64,000 nt of DNA from Soehngenia sp. (GTDB lineage: Bacteria > Bacillota > Clostridia > Tissierellales > Tissierellaceae). The stretch's first letter is position 1; every line of letters begins with the position of its first letter. A program made the position numbers and the translations under genes. The notes beneath the pieces are model-generated. The model was given only the letters and a program-made list of their open reading frames with translations, ran no database searches and was not told the origin of the DNA. The DNA is taken from positions 51,609 to 115,608 of the forward strand of contig JAGXFX010000020.1 of NCBI GenBank assembly GCA_024637045.1, read 5' to 3'. This document shows, piece after piece, positions 1 to 7,845 of the stretch.

Positions 1-778
1 CACTGTCATATGAAGCTATTGGAGTATTTGGTAGTCCTTTGTAATATGCTGTCAGCTGATTTTCATACAATTCCAGAAGTTCTTCTTGTCTTGGACCGGA
101 GATATATCTATTAAGGTAATTCTCAATCCTTAAGATCCTTTCAGCCAGCTGATCAAATGTAATCGTTAAAGCGCCGTCATTAAAAGCAGGGTCGTCGGAC
201 TCGATTGCCATAATTTCAATATATTCTTTCCACTCTTCAGTCACTTTGGATTCGTATGATTTTAAACTTGAGTAATCTATTACAGCTTCGATCTGTCCTT
301 CTTTGCTTATCAGTTTGTAGTGACTGTCATATGCGCTCTGAACTGTTTCTCTTAGCTCGTCACTTTCAATTTCTTCAATCATTTCAGGATCTAGTTCAAC
401 ACTATCACCCATCAACTCTAAAAGCTCATCTTCTGTATCAAACTCCATCAAGTCTCTATTTACATCCCTGATTTCTCTCTTAAGTGCATCTTCAAGATTT
501 TCCAGCATATAGTTTCCCTCAAGCTCACCAAGTACTGGAAGATTTTCTTCAATAAAGTCCTTAATAATAGTAGCTGAAGCTTGCTCATCTTCCACTATCA
601 CTCTAAACTCTTCCATTATTACTACCTTCTCGTCCTCTTCTGCCTCCTCAACAGGTTCTTCCTGCACCGGTGGCTCCACTACAGGCTCCTGCGCTTCTTC
701 TTCGTTATTGCCACAGGCTGCCAAGGCAATTACCAATATCAGAGACATCAAGATCAATACCAATTTCTTGTTTGTCAT
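1..778 (-). CDS. lipoprotein of unknown function (C-terminus cut by window edge)
   Basis: The frame opens at an ATG (776-778) behind a GAGAGG ribosome binding site and stays open to the left edge, giving about 259 visible residues with no stop. The N-terminus is a type II signal peptide: MTNKK, a hydrophobic stretch, then a lipobox ending L-A-A-C. An acidic Glu/Pro/Val-rich linker follows, then a charged, probably helical region. The mature protein should be anchored to the outer face of the membrane. I recognise no family. The C-terminus is missing, so function and true length are unknown. Confidence 0.8.
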   Translation of the reverse strand, partial: MTNKKLVLILMSLILVIALAACGNNEEEAQEPVVEPPVQEEPVEEAEEDEKVVIMEEFRVIVEDEQASATIIKDFIEENLPVLGELEGNYMLENLEDALKREIRDVNRDLMEFDTEDELLELMGDSVELDPEMIEEIESDELRETVQSAYDSHYKLISKEGQIEAVIDYSSLKSYESKVTEEWKEYIEIMAIESDDPAFNDGALTITFDQLAERILRIENYLNRYISGPRQEELLELYENQLTAYYKGLPNTPIASYDS

Positions 779-866
779 ATCTGCACCTCTCTTTCATTTA
801 ACATGCTTCTACGTTATTTATACCCAAAAAAACAGACCTCTCCTTTGAGAAGTCTTTACAATTCAA

Positions 867-1787
867 TTACAATCCAATTCCTGAACCCTGTCTAATATGG
901 AGTTCCTTTAGTCGTTTGTCAATGGAAGCAATGACTTTTAGTTTATCCCTGCTCCACTGTGGCTCATGTAAAAGGGTTCTATCACCATCACCTGTTATCC
1001 TGTGAACTACCATTTCCTCAGGTAATATTGCCACAATTTCAGTCACAAGTTCTACATACTCCTCTCTTGTCATTAACGGAAAGGGTTCTCTCAGGTACAT
1101 CTCGTACAAATCAGTGTCCTTTTGTATGTACATTGAATGTAATTTAATTCCCCATGTTCCGGTCTTTGCAACATATATTGCCGATTGTAGAATCTGTTCT
1201 CTAGTTTCATTGGGAAGCCCTATTATCAAGTGTGTTACAGTTTTGATATTTCTATTCCTTAAGGCTTCTATTGCCTCTTCGTAAGTTTTTAATGGATATC
1301 CACGTCTGATAAGTTTTGCAGTGTCTTCATGTATTGTCTGCAGACCCAATTCAACCCAAAGATATGTCCTCCTGTTTAGATCAGCAAGATACTCCAATAC
1401 ATCATCAGGCAGGCAGTCCGGCCTTGTTGCTATTGCTATCCCAACTACTCCAGGATGCTTTAGTAATGGCTCAAAGATTTCCTTGAGCTTATCTACAGGA
1501 GCGTAGGTATTTGTAAAGGACTGAAAATAGGCAATATATTTATCAGTTTTCCACTTTTGGCTTAATAAATCAATCTGTTCATTCAGCTGTTTCTCCAAGG
1601 TACCCGCTCTTGAAGCGAATTCACCCGCTCCTCTTTCTCCACAAAATATGCATCCTCTGTCACCTTTGTGTCCATCACGATTTGGGCAACTAAAGCCTCC
1701 ATCGATTGAAAGCTTTGCGACTTTCCCGCCAAAGACCTGCCTTAAATACCCACTAAGGTTATTATACCTTTTTCCATCCGTCATCAT
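867..1787 (-). CDS. radical SAM protein, YhcC/YtqA family (TIGR01212-like)
   Basis: A 306-residue protein with the atypical radical SAM cysteine spacing of this family: Cys34-x11-Cys46-x2-Cys49, in the context FSCPNRDG...GCIFCG. These cysteines should hold the 4Fe-4S cluster that cleaves S-adenosylmethionine. The middle carries the expected TIM-barrel elements, such as ATRPDCLPDD and WVELGLQT. Family members are about 300 residues, so it is full length; the physiological substrate is not settled. The start follows GAGGAAGAATC, and the gene overlaps the end of the glycerate kinase gene by 4 bases (ATGA), so the two are translationally coupled. Confidence 0.88.
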   Translation of the reverse strand: MMTDGKRYNNLSGYLRQVFGGKVAKLSIDGGFSCPNRDGHKGDRGCIFCGERGAGEFASRAGTLEKQLNEQIDLLSQKWKTDKYIAYFQSFTNTYAPVDKLKEIFEPLLKHPGVVGIAIATRPDCLPDDVLEYLADLNRRTYLWVELGLQTIHEDTAKLIRRGYPLKTYEEAIEALRNRNIKTVTHLIIGLPNETREQILQSAIYVAKTGTWGIKLHSMYIQKDTDLYEMYLREPFPLMTREEYVELVTEIVAILPEEMVVHRITGDGDRTLLHEPQWSRDKLKVIASIDKRLKELHIRQGSGIGL

Positions 1788-2914
1788 GATTCTTCCTCTG
1801 ATGCAAAAAGGTGCGCCAAGGCTGCAATCATCCGTTCTGTGACCTCTTCCGGCTTATCCCACGCTGCACCATCACCGTAAGGATGATTAAACAGAGCATA
1901 AATACCCCTGAATCCATTGGAATATAATTCCTCATAACCATTGGACAGACTTCCGAACACACCAATCACAGGTATATGATTTTTCTGTGCCATTTCAACG
2001 GTTGCCATCATTCCTCTGTGCATTTTCCTAGGATTTCTGACTTCCTTCGATCCAACTATCACAAAATCTGCGTCCTTAATTTCTTCATATACGCCAGTCA
2101 TCCTAACGAAAGACTCAATAAAATATACAATTTCTGCCTTTAGAAAAGCAACTATACCTGCACCAGTTCCTCCACCTGCTCCAGTTCCTTTGATTCTATC
2201 AACATCAACTCCTGTTGCTTTTTCCACTTCCATGGCATAGTTTCTTAAGCCTCTATCAAGAGACTGAATCATTAACGGGCTTGCACCTTTTAATGGACCA
2301 TATCCATATGCAATTCCCCTGACTCCTGAATAAAGATCTGTGTAATCCGTAACAAGAGTAAACCTGGACTCCTTAATTCTCTCATCTATTCCAGTAGTAT
2401 CAATTTCTCTGATTGCATAAAGCCCGCTTCCATTAAGTGTAATTGAATCCCCCTCTCTATCCAGGAATCTATATCCAAGAGCAGACAAAAGACCAACTCC
2501 ACCATCATTTGTGGCAGATCCATGGGTAAAAATATAGAAGTCTCTTAAACCTCTGTCCAAAGCATCTTTTATCAAAAGTCCCGTTCCATACGTTGTCGTA
2601 AGCAATGGATTCCGCTCATCCTCCTGCAGCCTTTTGAGACCTGATGCTTCCTTAAGATCTATTACAACCTGGTTGTCTCCAAGAATTCCATACTTTGCAG
2701 TTATTTTTCTGTAAAGAGGGTCTGTTGTCTCAGCTGTTACAATCTCTCCCCCAAAAGCACTAACCTGTCCAAGGGGGCTATCTCCGTTAAGTAAAGGGTA
2801 TCCGCTTATTTTAGACATAGGTATTGATGATTTTATTCCCTTTTCGATATGTGTGACCGTATTTTCAGGTGTCATTACCTCTCCAAGGCCACAATGTGCA
2901 ATAACAATCTTCAT
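1784..2914 (-). CDS. glycerate kinase (GlxK/GarK family)
   Basis: A 376-residue glycerate kinase, which phosphorylates D-glycerate with ATP in the cytoplasm. Visible family blocks are GDSPLGQV near residue 44, TTYGTG (107-112), THGSATNDGGVG (130-141) and a Gly-rich GTGAGGGTGAG stretch near residue 245. Length matches the family. The N-terminus is odd: after MKIVIA the usual PDSFK-S-loop is replaced by HCGLGEVMTPENT, so the substrate loop may differ. The start has an AGGGA ribosome binding site. It is followed by the YhcC-like gene with a 4-base overlap. Confidence 0.88.
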   Translation of the reverse strand: MKIVIAHCGLGEVMTPENTVTHIEKGIKSSIPMSKISGYPLLNGDSPLGQVSAFGGEIVTAETTDPLYRKITAKYGILGDNQVVIDLKEASGLKRLQEDERNPLLTTTYGTGLLIKDALDRGLRDFYIFTHGSATNDGGVGLLSALGYRFLDREGDSITLNGSGLYAIREIDTTGIDERIKESRFTLVTDYTDLYSGVRGIAYGYGPLKGASPLMIQSLDRGLRNYAMEVEKATGVDVDRIKGTGAGGGTGAGIVAFLKAEIVYFIESFVRMTGVYEEIKDADFVIVGSKEVRNPRKMHRGMMATVEMAQKNHIPVIGVFGSLSNGYEELYSNGFRGIYALFNHPYGDGAAWDKPEEVTERMIAALAHLFASEEES

Positions 2915-3003
2915 ATTTTTCCCTGCTTTCTGATTTCCAAAATTTCCGATACTAGGTTATCATCTATATGACTAATGTTACCCTGAATATTCTCTTTTAC
3001 ACG

Positions 3004-3032
3004 GGCAAAAAAATAAGCGGGGTTTCCCCCGC
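3004..3032 (-). terminator. Rho-independent terminator of fprA
   Basis: GCGGGG (3017-3022) and CCCCGC (3027-3032) pair around a short loop. On the minus strand the stem is followed by TTATTTTTTTG. It lies 6 bases past the stop of the flavodiiron gene and separates it from the glycerate kinase gene. Confidence 0.85.
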
Positions 3033-3037
3033 AAAGT

Positions 3038-4231
3038 TTATTTTTTGAAACTCTCTGCAAATCTCTTTCCAAAGTCTTTACATTCATCCATTGCCTCATC
3101 GTCTGGATTCCACAAGGACTTGATTCCCTCCTGTACAATCTCAAAGTTAGCTTCTTTTAATTTCCCTTCAAGTATTTCAATTGATTCACCACTCCAGCCA
3201 TATGATCCAAAAGCCGCAGCTTTCTTATTCTGAAATCCAAGGCCCTTGACCATTTCCATCAATCCACCAACAGCATGCTGTATGCTCTTGTTCACAGTTG
3301 AGGATCCAAGCAATATGCCTTTGGACTTGAATATTTCTGTAATAATGTCATTCTTGTCAGTTATGGCTGCATTGAAAAGCTTTACGGTTACTTCAGGATC
3401 GGTTTTTCTTATCCCTTCCATTATTCCTTCAGCCATTCTTCTTGTGCCGTGCCACATTGAATCGTAAATTATTGAAATCTGATTTTCCTGATAATCATCC
3501 GCCCACTCCAGATATTTCTCAACTATCTGCGCAGGATTGTCCCTCCATATAATACCATGTGAAGTGGCGATCATACTTAGTGGAAGTTCAAATCCAAGAA
3601 TCTCATTTATTTTCATTGTAACCAGTTTACTGAATGGAGTAAGAATATTAGCATAGTATTTGATAGCTTCTTCCCACAGTTCACATTGGTCTATTTTATC
3701 ATTATAGAAAAACTCTGATGCATAATGCTGACCGAATGCGTCATTACTGAAAAGAATGTTTTCGCCACTCATATATGTCATCATGCTGTCAGGCCAGTGC
3801 AACATTCTTGCTTCAACAAAGGTCAATGTTGATTCACCAATTGAGAGTGTATCTCCAGTTTTTACCTCTACGAAATTCCAATCCTCGTGATAATGACCTT
3901 GCAAAATTCTTTTTCCGTTCTTTGTACAATACACTGGTGTATCGGGTATTTCCTTTAACAACAAAGGCAGTGCTCCACTGTGATCAACTTCCCCGTGTTG
4001 GGCAATTATGTAGTCAATCTCATTAAGGTCAATTTCTTTTTTTAGATTGTCTACAAACTCTTGTGCATAAGGTGCCCATATTGTGTCTATCAAAACAGTC
4101 TTTTCATCTCTAACAAGATAAGAATTATATGATGATCCCTTATTGGTGGAGTATTCGTCACCATGGAATCTTCTTAATTCCCAGTCTATTTTCCCTACCC
4201 ATTGTACCTTGTCCGTAATTTTAAAGCTCAT
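3038..4231 (-). CDS. fprA: flavodiiron protein (A-type flavoprotein FprA)
   Basis: A 397-residue cytoplasmic flavodiiron protein, a family that reduces O2 to water and/or NO to N2O in anaerobes. The N-terminal metallo-beta-lactamase-like domain (about 1-245) has all expected di-iron ligands: His79-x-Glu81-x-Asp83-His84, His145, Asp164 and His225. A C-terminal flavodoxin domain (about 252-397) begins with the FMN-loop-like YDSMWHGTRRMA at 256-267. Length is that of the two-domain FprA class, with no C-terminal rubredoxin. It is divergent from the hemerythrin-like gene, with a shared 90-base promoter region holding an imperfect dyad. Oxygen or NO detoxification is the likely role; which gas cannot be told from sequence. 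Confidence 0.93.
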   Translation of the reverse strand: MSFKITDKVQWVGKIDWELRRFHGDEYSTNKGSSYNSYLVRDEKTVLIDTIWAPYAQEFVDNLKKEIDLNEIDYIIAQHGEVDHSGALPLLLKEIPDTPVYCTKNGKRILQGHYHEDWNFVEVKTGDTLSIGESTLTFVEARMLHWPDSMMTYMSGENILFSNDAFGQHYASEFFYNDKIDQCELWEEAIKYYANILTPFSKLVTMKINEILGFELPLSMIATSHGIIWRDNPAQIVEKYLEWADDYQENQISIIYDSMWHGTRRMAEGIMEGIRKTDPEVTVKLFNAAITDKNDIITEIFKSKGILLGSSTVNKSIQHAVGGLMEMVKGLGFQNKKAAAFGSYGWSGESIEILEGKLKEANFEIVQEGIKSLWNPDDEAMDECKDFGKRFAESFKK

Positions 4232-4260
4232 TGAAAACCCTCCTTTTATATTGTATATAT

Positions 4261-4287
4261 GTTAACTCCCACTTATTTGGGGTAAAC
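4261..4287. promoter_or_regulatory. imperfect inverted repeat between fprA and the hemerythrin-like gene
   Basis: GTTAACTCC (4261-4269) and GGGGTAAAC (4279-4287) are inverted repeats matching at 7 of 9 positions around a 9-base spacer. The dyad lies in the divergent control region, just upstream of TATATA-like sequence (about 4254-4259) that could be the fprA -10. A shared operator for an O2- or NO-responsive regulator is plausible but unproven. Confidence 0.35.
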
Positions 4288-4321
4288 ATTACAGGAATGA
4301 AATACTAATTGAGGTGATACT

Positions 4322-4882
4322 TTGAAATCAATTGAAATTATGGTTAAAGAACATCAAAACATCCGAAGAATGCTCAAGGTCCTCAGGGAATTGTCTTACA
4401 GAATAATGACCGAAGGTAAATATAATCTGGAAGATCTTCCTGAAATCATTGAGTTTGTAAGAAACTATGCCGACAAACTTCACCACGGCAAGGAGGAGGA
4501 TATCCTCTTTGAAGCAATGAACAACCAGATTGAGAAACTTTCAAAATCAGGTACCATAACTGGAATGTATATTGAACACGATCAAGGTCGCTTGTTCATT
4601 GCAAACCTCGAATCCGGTTACAAGGCTTTCAAGGAAGGCAACGACAGAGCAAGGCTGGATATTATCGCTAATGCAGTTGCCTACACAGACCTTCTTGACA
4701 GACACATTGAAAAGGAGAATACAGCACTTTACAAATTTGCTGAAAATATGCTCCCTGACGAAGTCAAGTCAAAGATTGACTCTGATTGTGACAACGTCGA
4801 AAACGAAGCCACAAATTCAGGTACTCAGGCAAGATATCTAAACCTTTTGGATATTATGGAAAGTAACTACAGTACAGTTTAA
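4322..4882 (+). CDS. hemerythrin-like domain protein
   Basis: A 186-residue protein with the HHE/hemerythrin pattern of conserved His and acidic residues: EHQNIRRML (His11), KLHHGKEEDILF (His54/His55, Glu58/Glu59), YIEHDQGR (His86) and DLLDRHIEKENTALY (His128, Glu132). This fits a four-helix bundle binding a di-iron site that could carry or sense O2, or protect iron-sulfur clusters from NO. The start is a TTG at 4322, chosen because GAGGTG lies just upstream and the HHE fold begins at once. It is divergent from fprA, which supports a joint role in oxygen or NO defence. The C-terminal 40 residues (Asn/Thr-rich) are not recognised. Confidence 0.85.
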   Translation: MKSIEIMVKEHQNIRRMLKVLRELSYRIMTEGKYNLEDLPEIIEFVRNYADKLHHGKEEDILFEAMNNQIEKLSKSGTITGMYIEHDQGRLFIANLESGYKAFKEGNDRARLDIIANAVAYTDLLDRHIEKENTALYKFAENMLPDEVKSKIDSDCDNVENEATNSGTQARYLNLLDIMESNYSTV

Positions 4883-4904
4883 AGCCCTCTTTGGGCTTTA
4901 TTCT
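4881..4904. terminator. bidirectional terminator between hemerythrin-like gene and crp/fnr gene
   Basis: AAAGCCC (4881-4887) pairs with GGGCTTT (4893-4899), followed by TATTCTATTT on the plus strand and preceded by AAACTG on the other. It sits between two convergent genes and overlaps the stop of the regulator gene. Confidence 0.7.
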
Positions 4905-5575
4905 ATTTCTAGAAGCTTTTCCCCGTTCAGCACGTGGATCTTTCTGTGTCCTTCAAGTTTTATAATTCCCATTTCCTGAAGCAGACCTAGTTTTCTGCTT
5001 AGGGATTCCTGACTCATGCCCAAGTGGGATGCCCAGTCTCCCTTAGTCATTTCTAGGTTCACAAGACCATCTCTTTCCATATTCATTATGCTTTTTGCGA
5101 TTCTTCTTTCCACAGATGAAAGACTTATATCCTCTACAAGAGTTTCTGCTTTTTCAAGTCTCTGACTAATTTCCTCCAGTATTTTTAAAGAAATTGAAGG
5201 AAACCTTGCTATCAATCCTTTTATATCCTGACCGTCTATCTTGCACATAATTGTTTTTTCCATGGCTACTGCAGAATCCTTTGTCAGCTCTTTGGAAAAA
5301 AGAGTCAGTTCTCCAATAAACTCACCCGGTCCCAGAATCCTTAAAATCTGTTCCTTTCCGGATTCGCTGGTTCTAGTGATTTTAACTCTACCCTGGTGAA
5401 TTACATAAAGACTGTCATGTCTGTCTCCTGCAAGATAAATGGCCTCACCTTTATCCACGTGCTTTTCCATTGTGATCATTGCAATCTCAGACATCTCTTC
5501 CTTTGTTAGATTGCTGAAAATTGGTACAAGCTCTATACAATTCTGGTTTTCTCTTTCATGACAGTTACATTTCAT
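4898..5575 (-). CDS. Crp/Fnr family transcriptional regulator
   Basis: A 225-residue regulator with an N-terminal cyclic-nucleotide-binding-like domain (about 15-145) and a winged HTH (about 150-215). The recognition helix reads MSQESLSRKL, with Glu190, Ser193 and Arg194 in the FNR arrangement E-x-x-S-R, which contacts TTGA-type half sites. The N-terminus has Cys3, Cys5 and Cys13 (C-x-C-x7-C), suggesting redox, metal, iron-sulfur or NO sensing. The arrangement is unlike canonical FNR, which has four cysteines. The start follows GGAGAATAGAA, 2 bases after the P-type ATPase stop, so it is the last gene of that operon and probably autoregulates through the palindrome at 7750-7765. Confidence 0.9.
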   Translation of the reverse strand: MKCNCHERENQNCIELVPIFSNLTKEEMSEIAMITMEKHVDKGEAIYLAGDRHDSLYVIHQGRVKITRTSESGKEQILRILGPGEFIGELTLFSKELTKDSAVAMEKTIMCKIDGQDIKGLIARFPSISLKILEEISQRLEKAETLVEDISLSSVERRIAKSIMNMERDGLVNLEMTKGDWASHLGMSQESLSRKLGLLQEMGIIKLEGHRKIHVLNGEKLLEIE

Positions 5576-5577
5576 TT

Positions 5578-7458
5578 CTATTCTCCAGTCTGTAAAACTT
5601 TTTTCCTCGTTCTTCCCTTATCTCCATAACCCAGCAGTCTGACTGCATTTATGATGACCAGCAATACACTTATTTCGTGGACCAACATACCGAATGACAG
5701 ATTAACAGTTTTTACAAGCACACCAGCTAGAAGCAATGCTGCGACTCCTAGTGCAAAGTAGATATTCTGTTTCATATTTGCTACAGTCGCTCTGCTTAGT
5801 CCAATTGCATGAGAGAGTTTTTTAATTTCTTTAGACATTAATACAACATCTGCAGTTTCCATTGCCACATCTTTGCCTGCTCCACCGATTGCTATTCCAA
5901 GATCAGCTGATGCTAGTGCAGGCGCGTCATTGACACCGTCACCGACCATACCCGTAGCTCCATATTCTTCCTGAAGCTCCATCAGGACTCTCACCTTGTC
6001 TTCAGGTAAGAGTTCAGCGTAATAGTCGTCAAGTCCAAGTTCTTCTGCTATTGCCTTTGCAGCTCTTTCATTATCGCCTGTGAGCATTACAACTTTTTTT
6101 ATTCCAAGGGATTTGATGTTTTGAATCAATAATTTAGCATCTTCCCTAATAACATCCGCTATTGCAATGATACCCAGTACATTTTTATCTAATCCTACCA
6201 GAATTGCCGTCTGGCCCTTATTTTCCTCATCTTGTAGGGTGTTTTCAAATTGATCAAGATCATATCCGTTTTCCACAAAAAGCTTTCTGTTTCCAAGTAG
6301 ATACTCCTTGCCTTCAATCTTCGCTTTTATTCCTTGCCCCGTAAGAATCTCTGCTTCTTCAACAACTCCTTTGTAGTCCCCGAGGATTTCGTCAGCATGG
6401 TTTATTATGGCTCTTCCCAGTGGATGCTCTGAGTAGCTTTCACCAATAGCTGCAATTCTAAGAAGCTCATTCTTGTCAATTCCTAGTGCAAGGACTTCTG
6501 TCACCACTGGTTTTCCGATTGTCAGGGTTCCAGTCTTGTCAAATGCCAGCACCTTTATCTTCCCTAATTTTTCCATTATTTCTCCGCCCTTGACAAGTAC
6601 TCCGTGCTTGGCACCATTGCCAATTCCGGCAACTATTGAAACGGGAGTTGATATTACCAATGCTCCAGGGCATGCTATTACAAGCAATGTCAGGGAAAGA
6701 ACCAGGTCTTTTGTGAAAATGTACAGTACAGTTGACAGTATAATTATTCCAGGAGTATAGTATCTTGAGAATTTTTCCAGGAACTTCTGTGTCTTTGCCT
6801 TCTTGTCCTGTGCATCCTCAACCATTTCAAGTATTCTGGCAAAAGTTGTATCATCCCCTACCTTGTCAGCTCTTATTTTCAGGTATCCTGACTCAAGAAT
6901 CGTACCTGAGAACACCTCATCCTCTTTTACCTTTGAAATCGGAAGTGATTCTCCTGTTATTGCAGCCTGGTTTATATAAGCGTTTCCTTCAAGTACAGTT
7001 CCATCCACTGATACCTTTTCTCCCGGCTTTACAATAACAACTTCACCCTTAAGGACATCTTCTGGAGAAACCACGACTTCCTTTCCTTCTCTTATAACCC
7101 TTGCAGTATCTGGTGCAAGATCAAGAAGTGCCTTGATTGATGACCTTGTTTTCTCAATTGTTCTAGACTCAAGGTAATCTCCAAACATGAACAGGAATGT
7201 TACAGCAGCTGCCTCCCAGTACTCTCCGATAAACAAGGCTCCTGTGACTGCAATCGTAACGAGAGCATCAATTCCTACTACTTTGTACTTTAATGCTTCA
7301 AATGCATTTTTAAAGATGGGAAGACCTGCCACAAGAGTTGTCGCAAGCATAAATATTATCGTCAAGGGTGCATACCCGGATATTTCCTTAAGGATAAATG
7401 ATATTATCACAAGGATTGTAGCCAGTATCACTCTGTGCTTTTTATTAATCTTTGGCAT
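5578..7458 (-). CDS. P1B-type heavy-metal-translocating ATPase with CPG motif
   Basis: A 626-residue inner-membrane metal pump. Visible are the actuator motif TGES (168-171), the phosphorylation motif DKTGT starting at Asp307, the hinge GDGVNDAPALA and several membrane segments. The intramembrane metal motif is Cys263-Pro-Gly265 instead of the usual CPC of Zn/Cd/Cu pumps, so metal specificity is uncertain. It has no N-terminal HMA domain; a separate HMA protein is encoded 18 bases upstream. The C-terminal HEISVLLVIINA helix resembles ZntA/CadA pumps. The start follows GGAGGAGAAGATT. It is co-transcribed with the downstream Crp/Fnr gene. Zn/Cd or Fe/Co export are the main candidates. Confidence 0.9.
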   Translation of the reverse strand: MPKINKKHRVILATILVIISFILKEISGYAPLTIIFMLATTLVAGLPIFKNAFEALKYKVVGIDALVTIAVTGALFIGEYWEAAAVTFLFMFGDYLESRTIEKTRSSIKALLDLAPDTARVIREGKEVVVSPEDVLKGEVVIVKPGEKVSVDGTVLEGNAYINQAAITGESLPISKVKEDEVFSGTILESGYLKIRADKVGDDTTFARILEMVEDAQDKKAKTQKFLEKFSRYYTPGIIILSTVLYIFTKDLVLSLTLLVIACPGALVISTPVSIVAGIGNGAKHGVLVKGGEIMEKLGKIKVLAFDKTGTLTIGKPVVTEVLALGIDKNELLRIAAIGESYSEHPLGRAIINHADEILGDYKGVVEEAEILTGQGIKAKIEGKEYLLGNRKLFVENGYDLDQFENTLQDEENKGQTAILVGLDKNVLGIIAIADVIREDAKLLIQNIKSLGIKKVVMLTGDNERAAKAIAEELGLDDYYAELLPEDKVRVLMELQEEYGATGMVGDGVNDAPALASADLGIAIGGAGKDVAMETADVVLMSKEIKKLSHAIGLSRATVANMKQNIYFALGVAALLLAGVLVKTVNLSFGMLVHEISVLLVIINAVRLLGYGDKGRTRKKVLQTGE

Positions 7459-7476
7459 AATCTTCTCCTCCCACTA

Positions 7477-7689
7477 TTACTTTTCCTTCAATACCTCAAA
7501 ACCAAGCTTTGCGATGCTGTTCTTTATTGTCTCGGAATCAACTACATTTTCATCATATTCAAGTTTAATCTTTGATGAATTAAAGAGTACCTCATACTCT
7601 TTTACACCCTCTGTCTTCTTGAGCATTCCCTCTAGCTTCATGGTGCATGATGGACATGTCAATGTGTCCAACTGATATGTTTTTTTCAC
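7477..7689 (-). CDS. small heavy-metal-associated (HMA) domain protein
   Basis: A 70-residue HMA protein with the metal-binding loop LTCPSC near residues 9-14 and the fold ending KLGFEVLKEK. I chose the GTG at 7687-7689 because GGAGGAG lies 5 bases upstream; a longer reading to 7746 would add an N-terminus that crosses this ribosome binding site. Single HMA proteins ferry soft metals to P1B ATPases or act as a detached N-terminal domain. The next gene is a P1B ATPase lacking an HMA domain, so the two probably work as a pair. It is the first gene of the operon. Confidence 0.85.
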   Translation of the reverse strand: MKKTYQLDTLTCPSCTMKLEGMLKKTEGVKEYEVLFNSSKIKLEYDENVVDSETIKNSIAKLGFEVLKEK

Positions 7690-7722
7690 TATAACTCCTC
7701 CTTTGTTTTCTTTGTTGTCTTC

Positions 7723-7765
7723 ATTATAGGATAATTTACCCACCAAAGCTTTGACCTAGGTCAAA
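7723..7765 (-). promoter_or_regulatory. operon promoter with Crp/Fnr-type palindrome at about -41.5
   Basis: TTTGACCTAGGTCAAA (7750-7765) is a perfect 16-base palindrome. A TATAAT -10 box lies on the minus strand at 7728-7723, and no good -35 box is present. If transcription starts 7 bases past the -10 box (about 7716), the palindrome centre (7757.5) is at -41.5, the standard class II activator position for Crp/Fnr proteins. The half site TTGACC fits the FNR-like recognition helix of the regulator at 4898-5575. Confidence 0.65.
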
Positions 7766-7781
7766 ATTTATTGAAAACATA

Positions 7782-7818
7782 TGACCACGATTTATCCTTA
7801 TAGATAATCCGTGGTCAT
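7782..7818 (-). terminator. hairpin after threonine aldolase gene, probable terminator
   Basis: ATGACCACG and CGTGGTCAT form a 9-bp stem around an AT-rich loop. It begins 28 bases past the stop of the aldolase gene and before the HMA operon promoter. The trailing T-run on the minus strand is broken (ATGTTTTCAATAAATTTT), so termination is likely but not certain. Confidence 0.5.
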
Positions 7819-7845
7819 TATAGTCATAAATACATCTAATTACTT

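Noticed and set aside
2911..3144. A small minus-strand gene between glycerate kinase and fprA
   Set aside because: Its N-terminal half is an out-of-frame reading of fprA and it crosses the fprA terminator.
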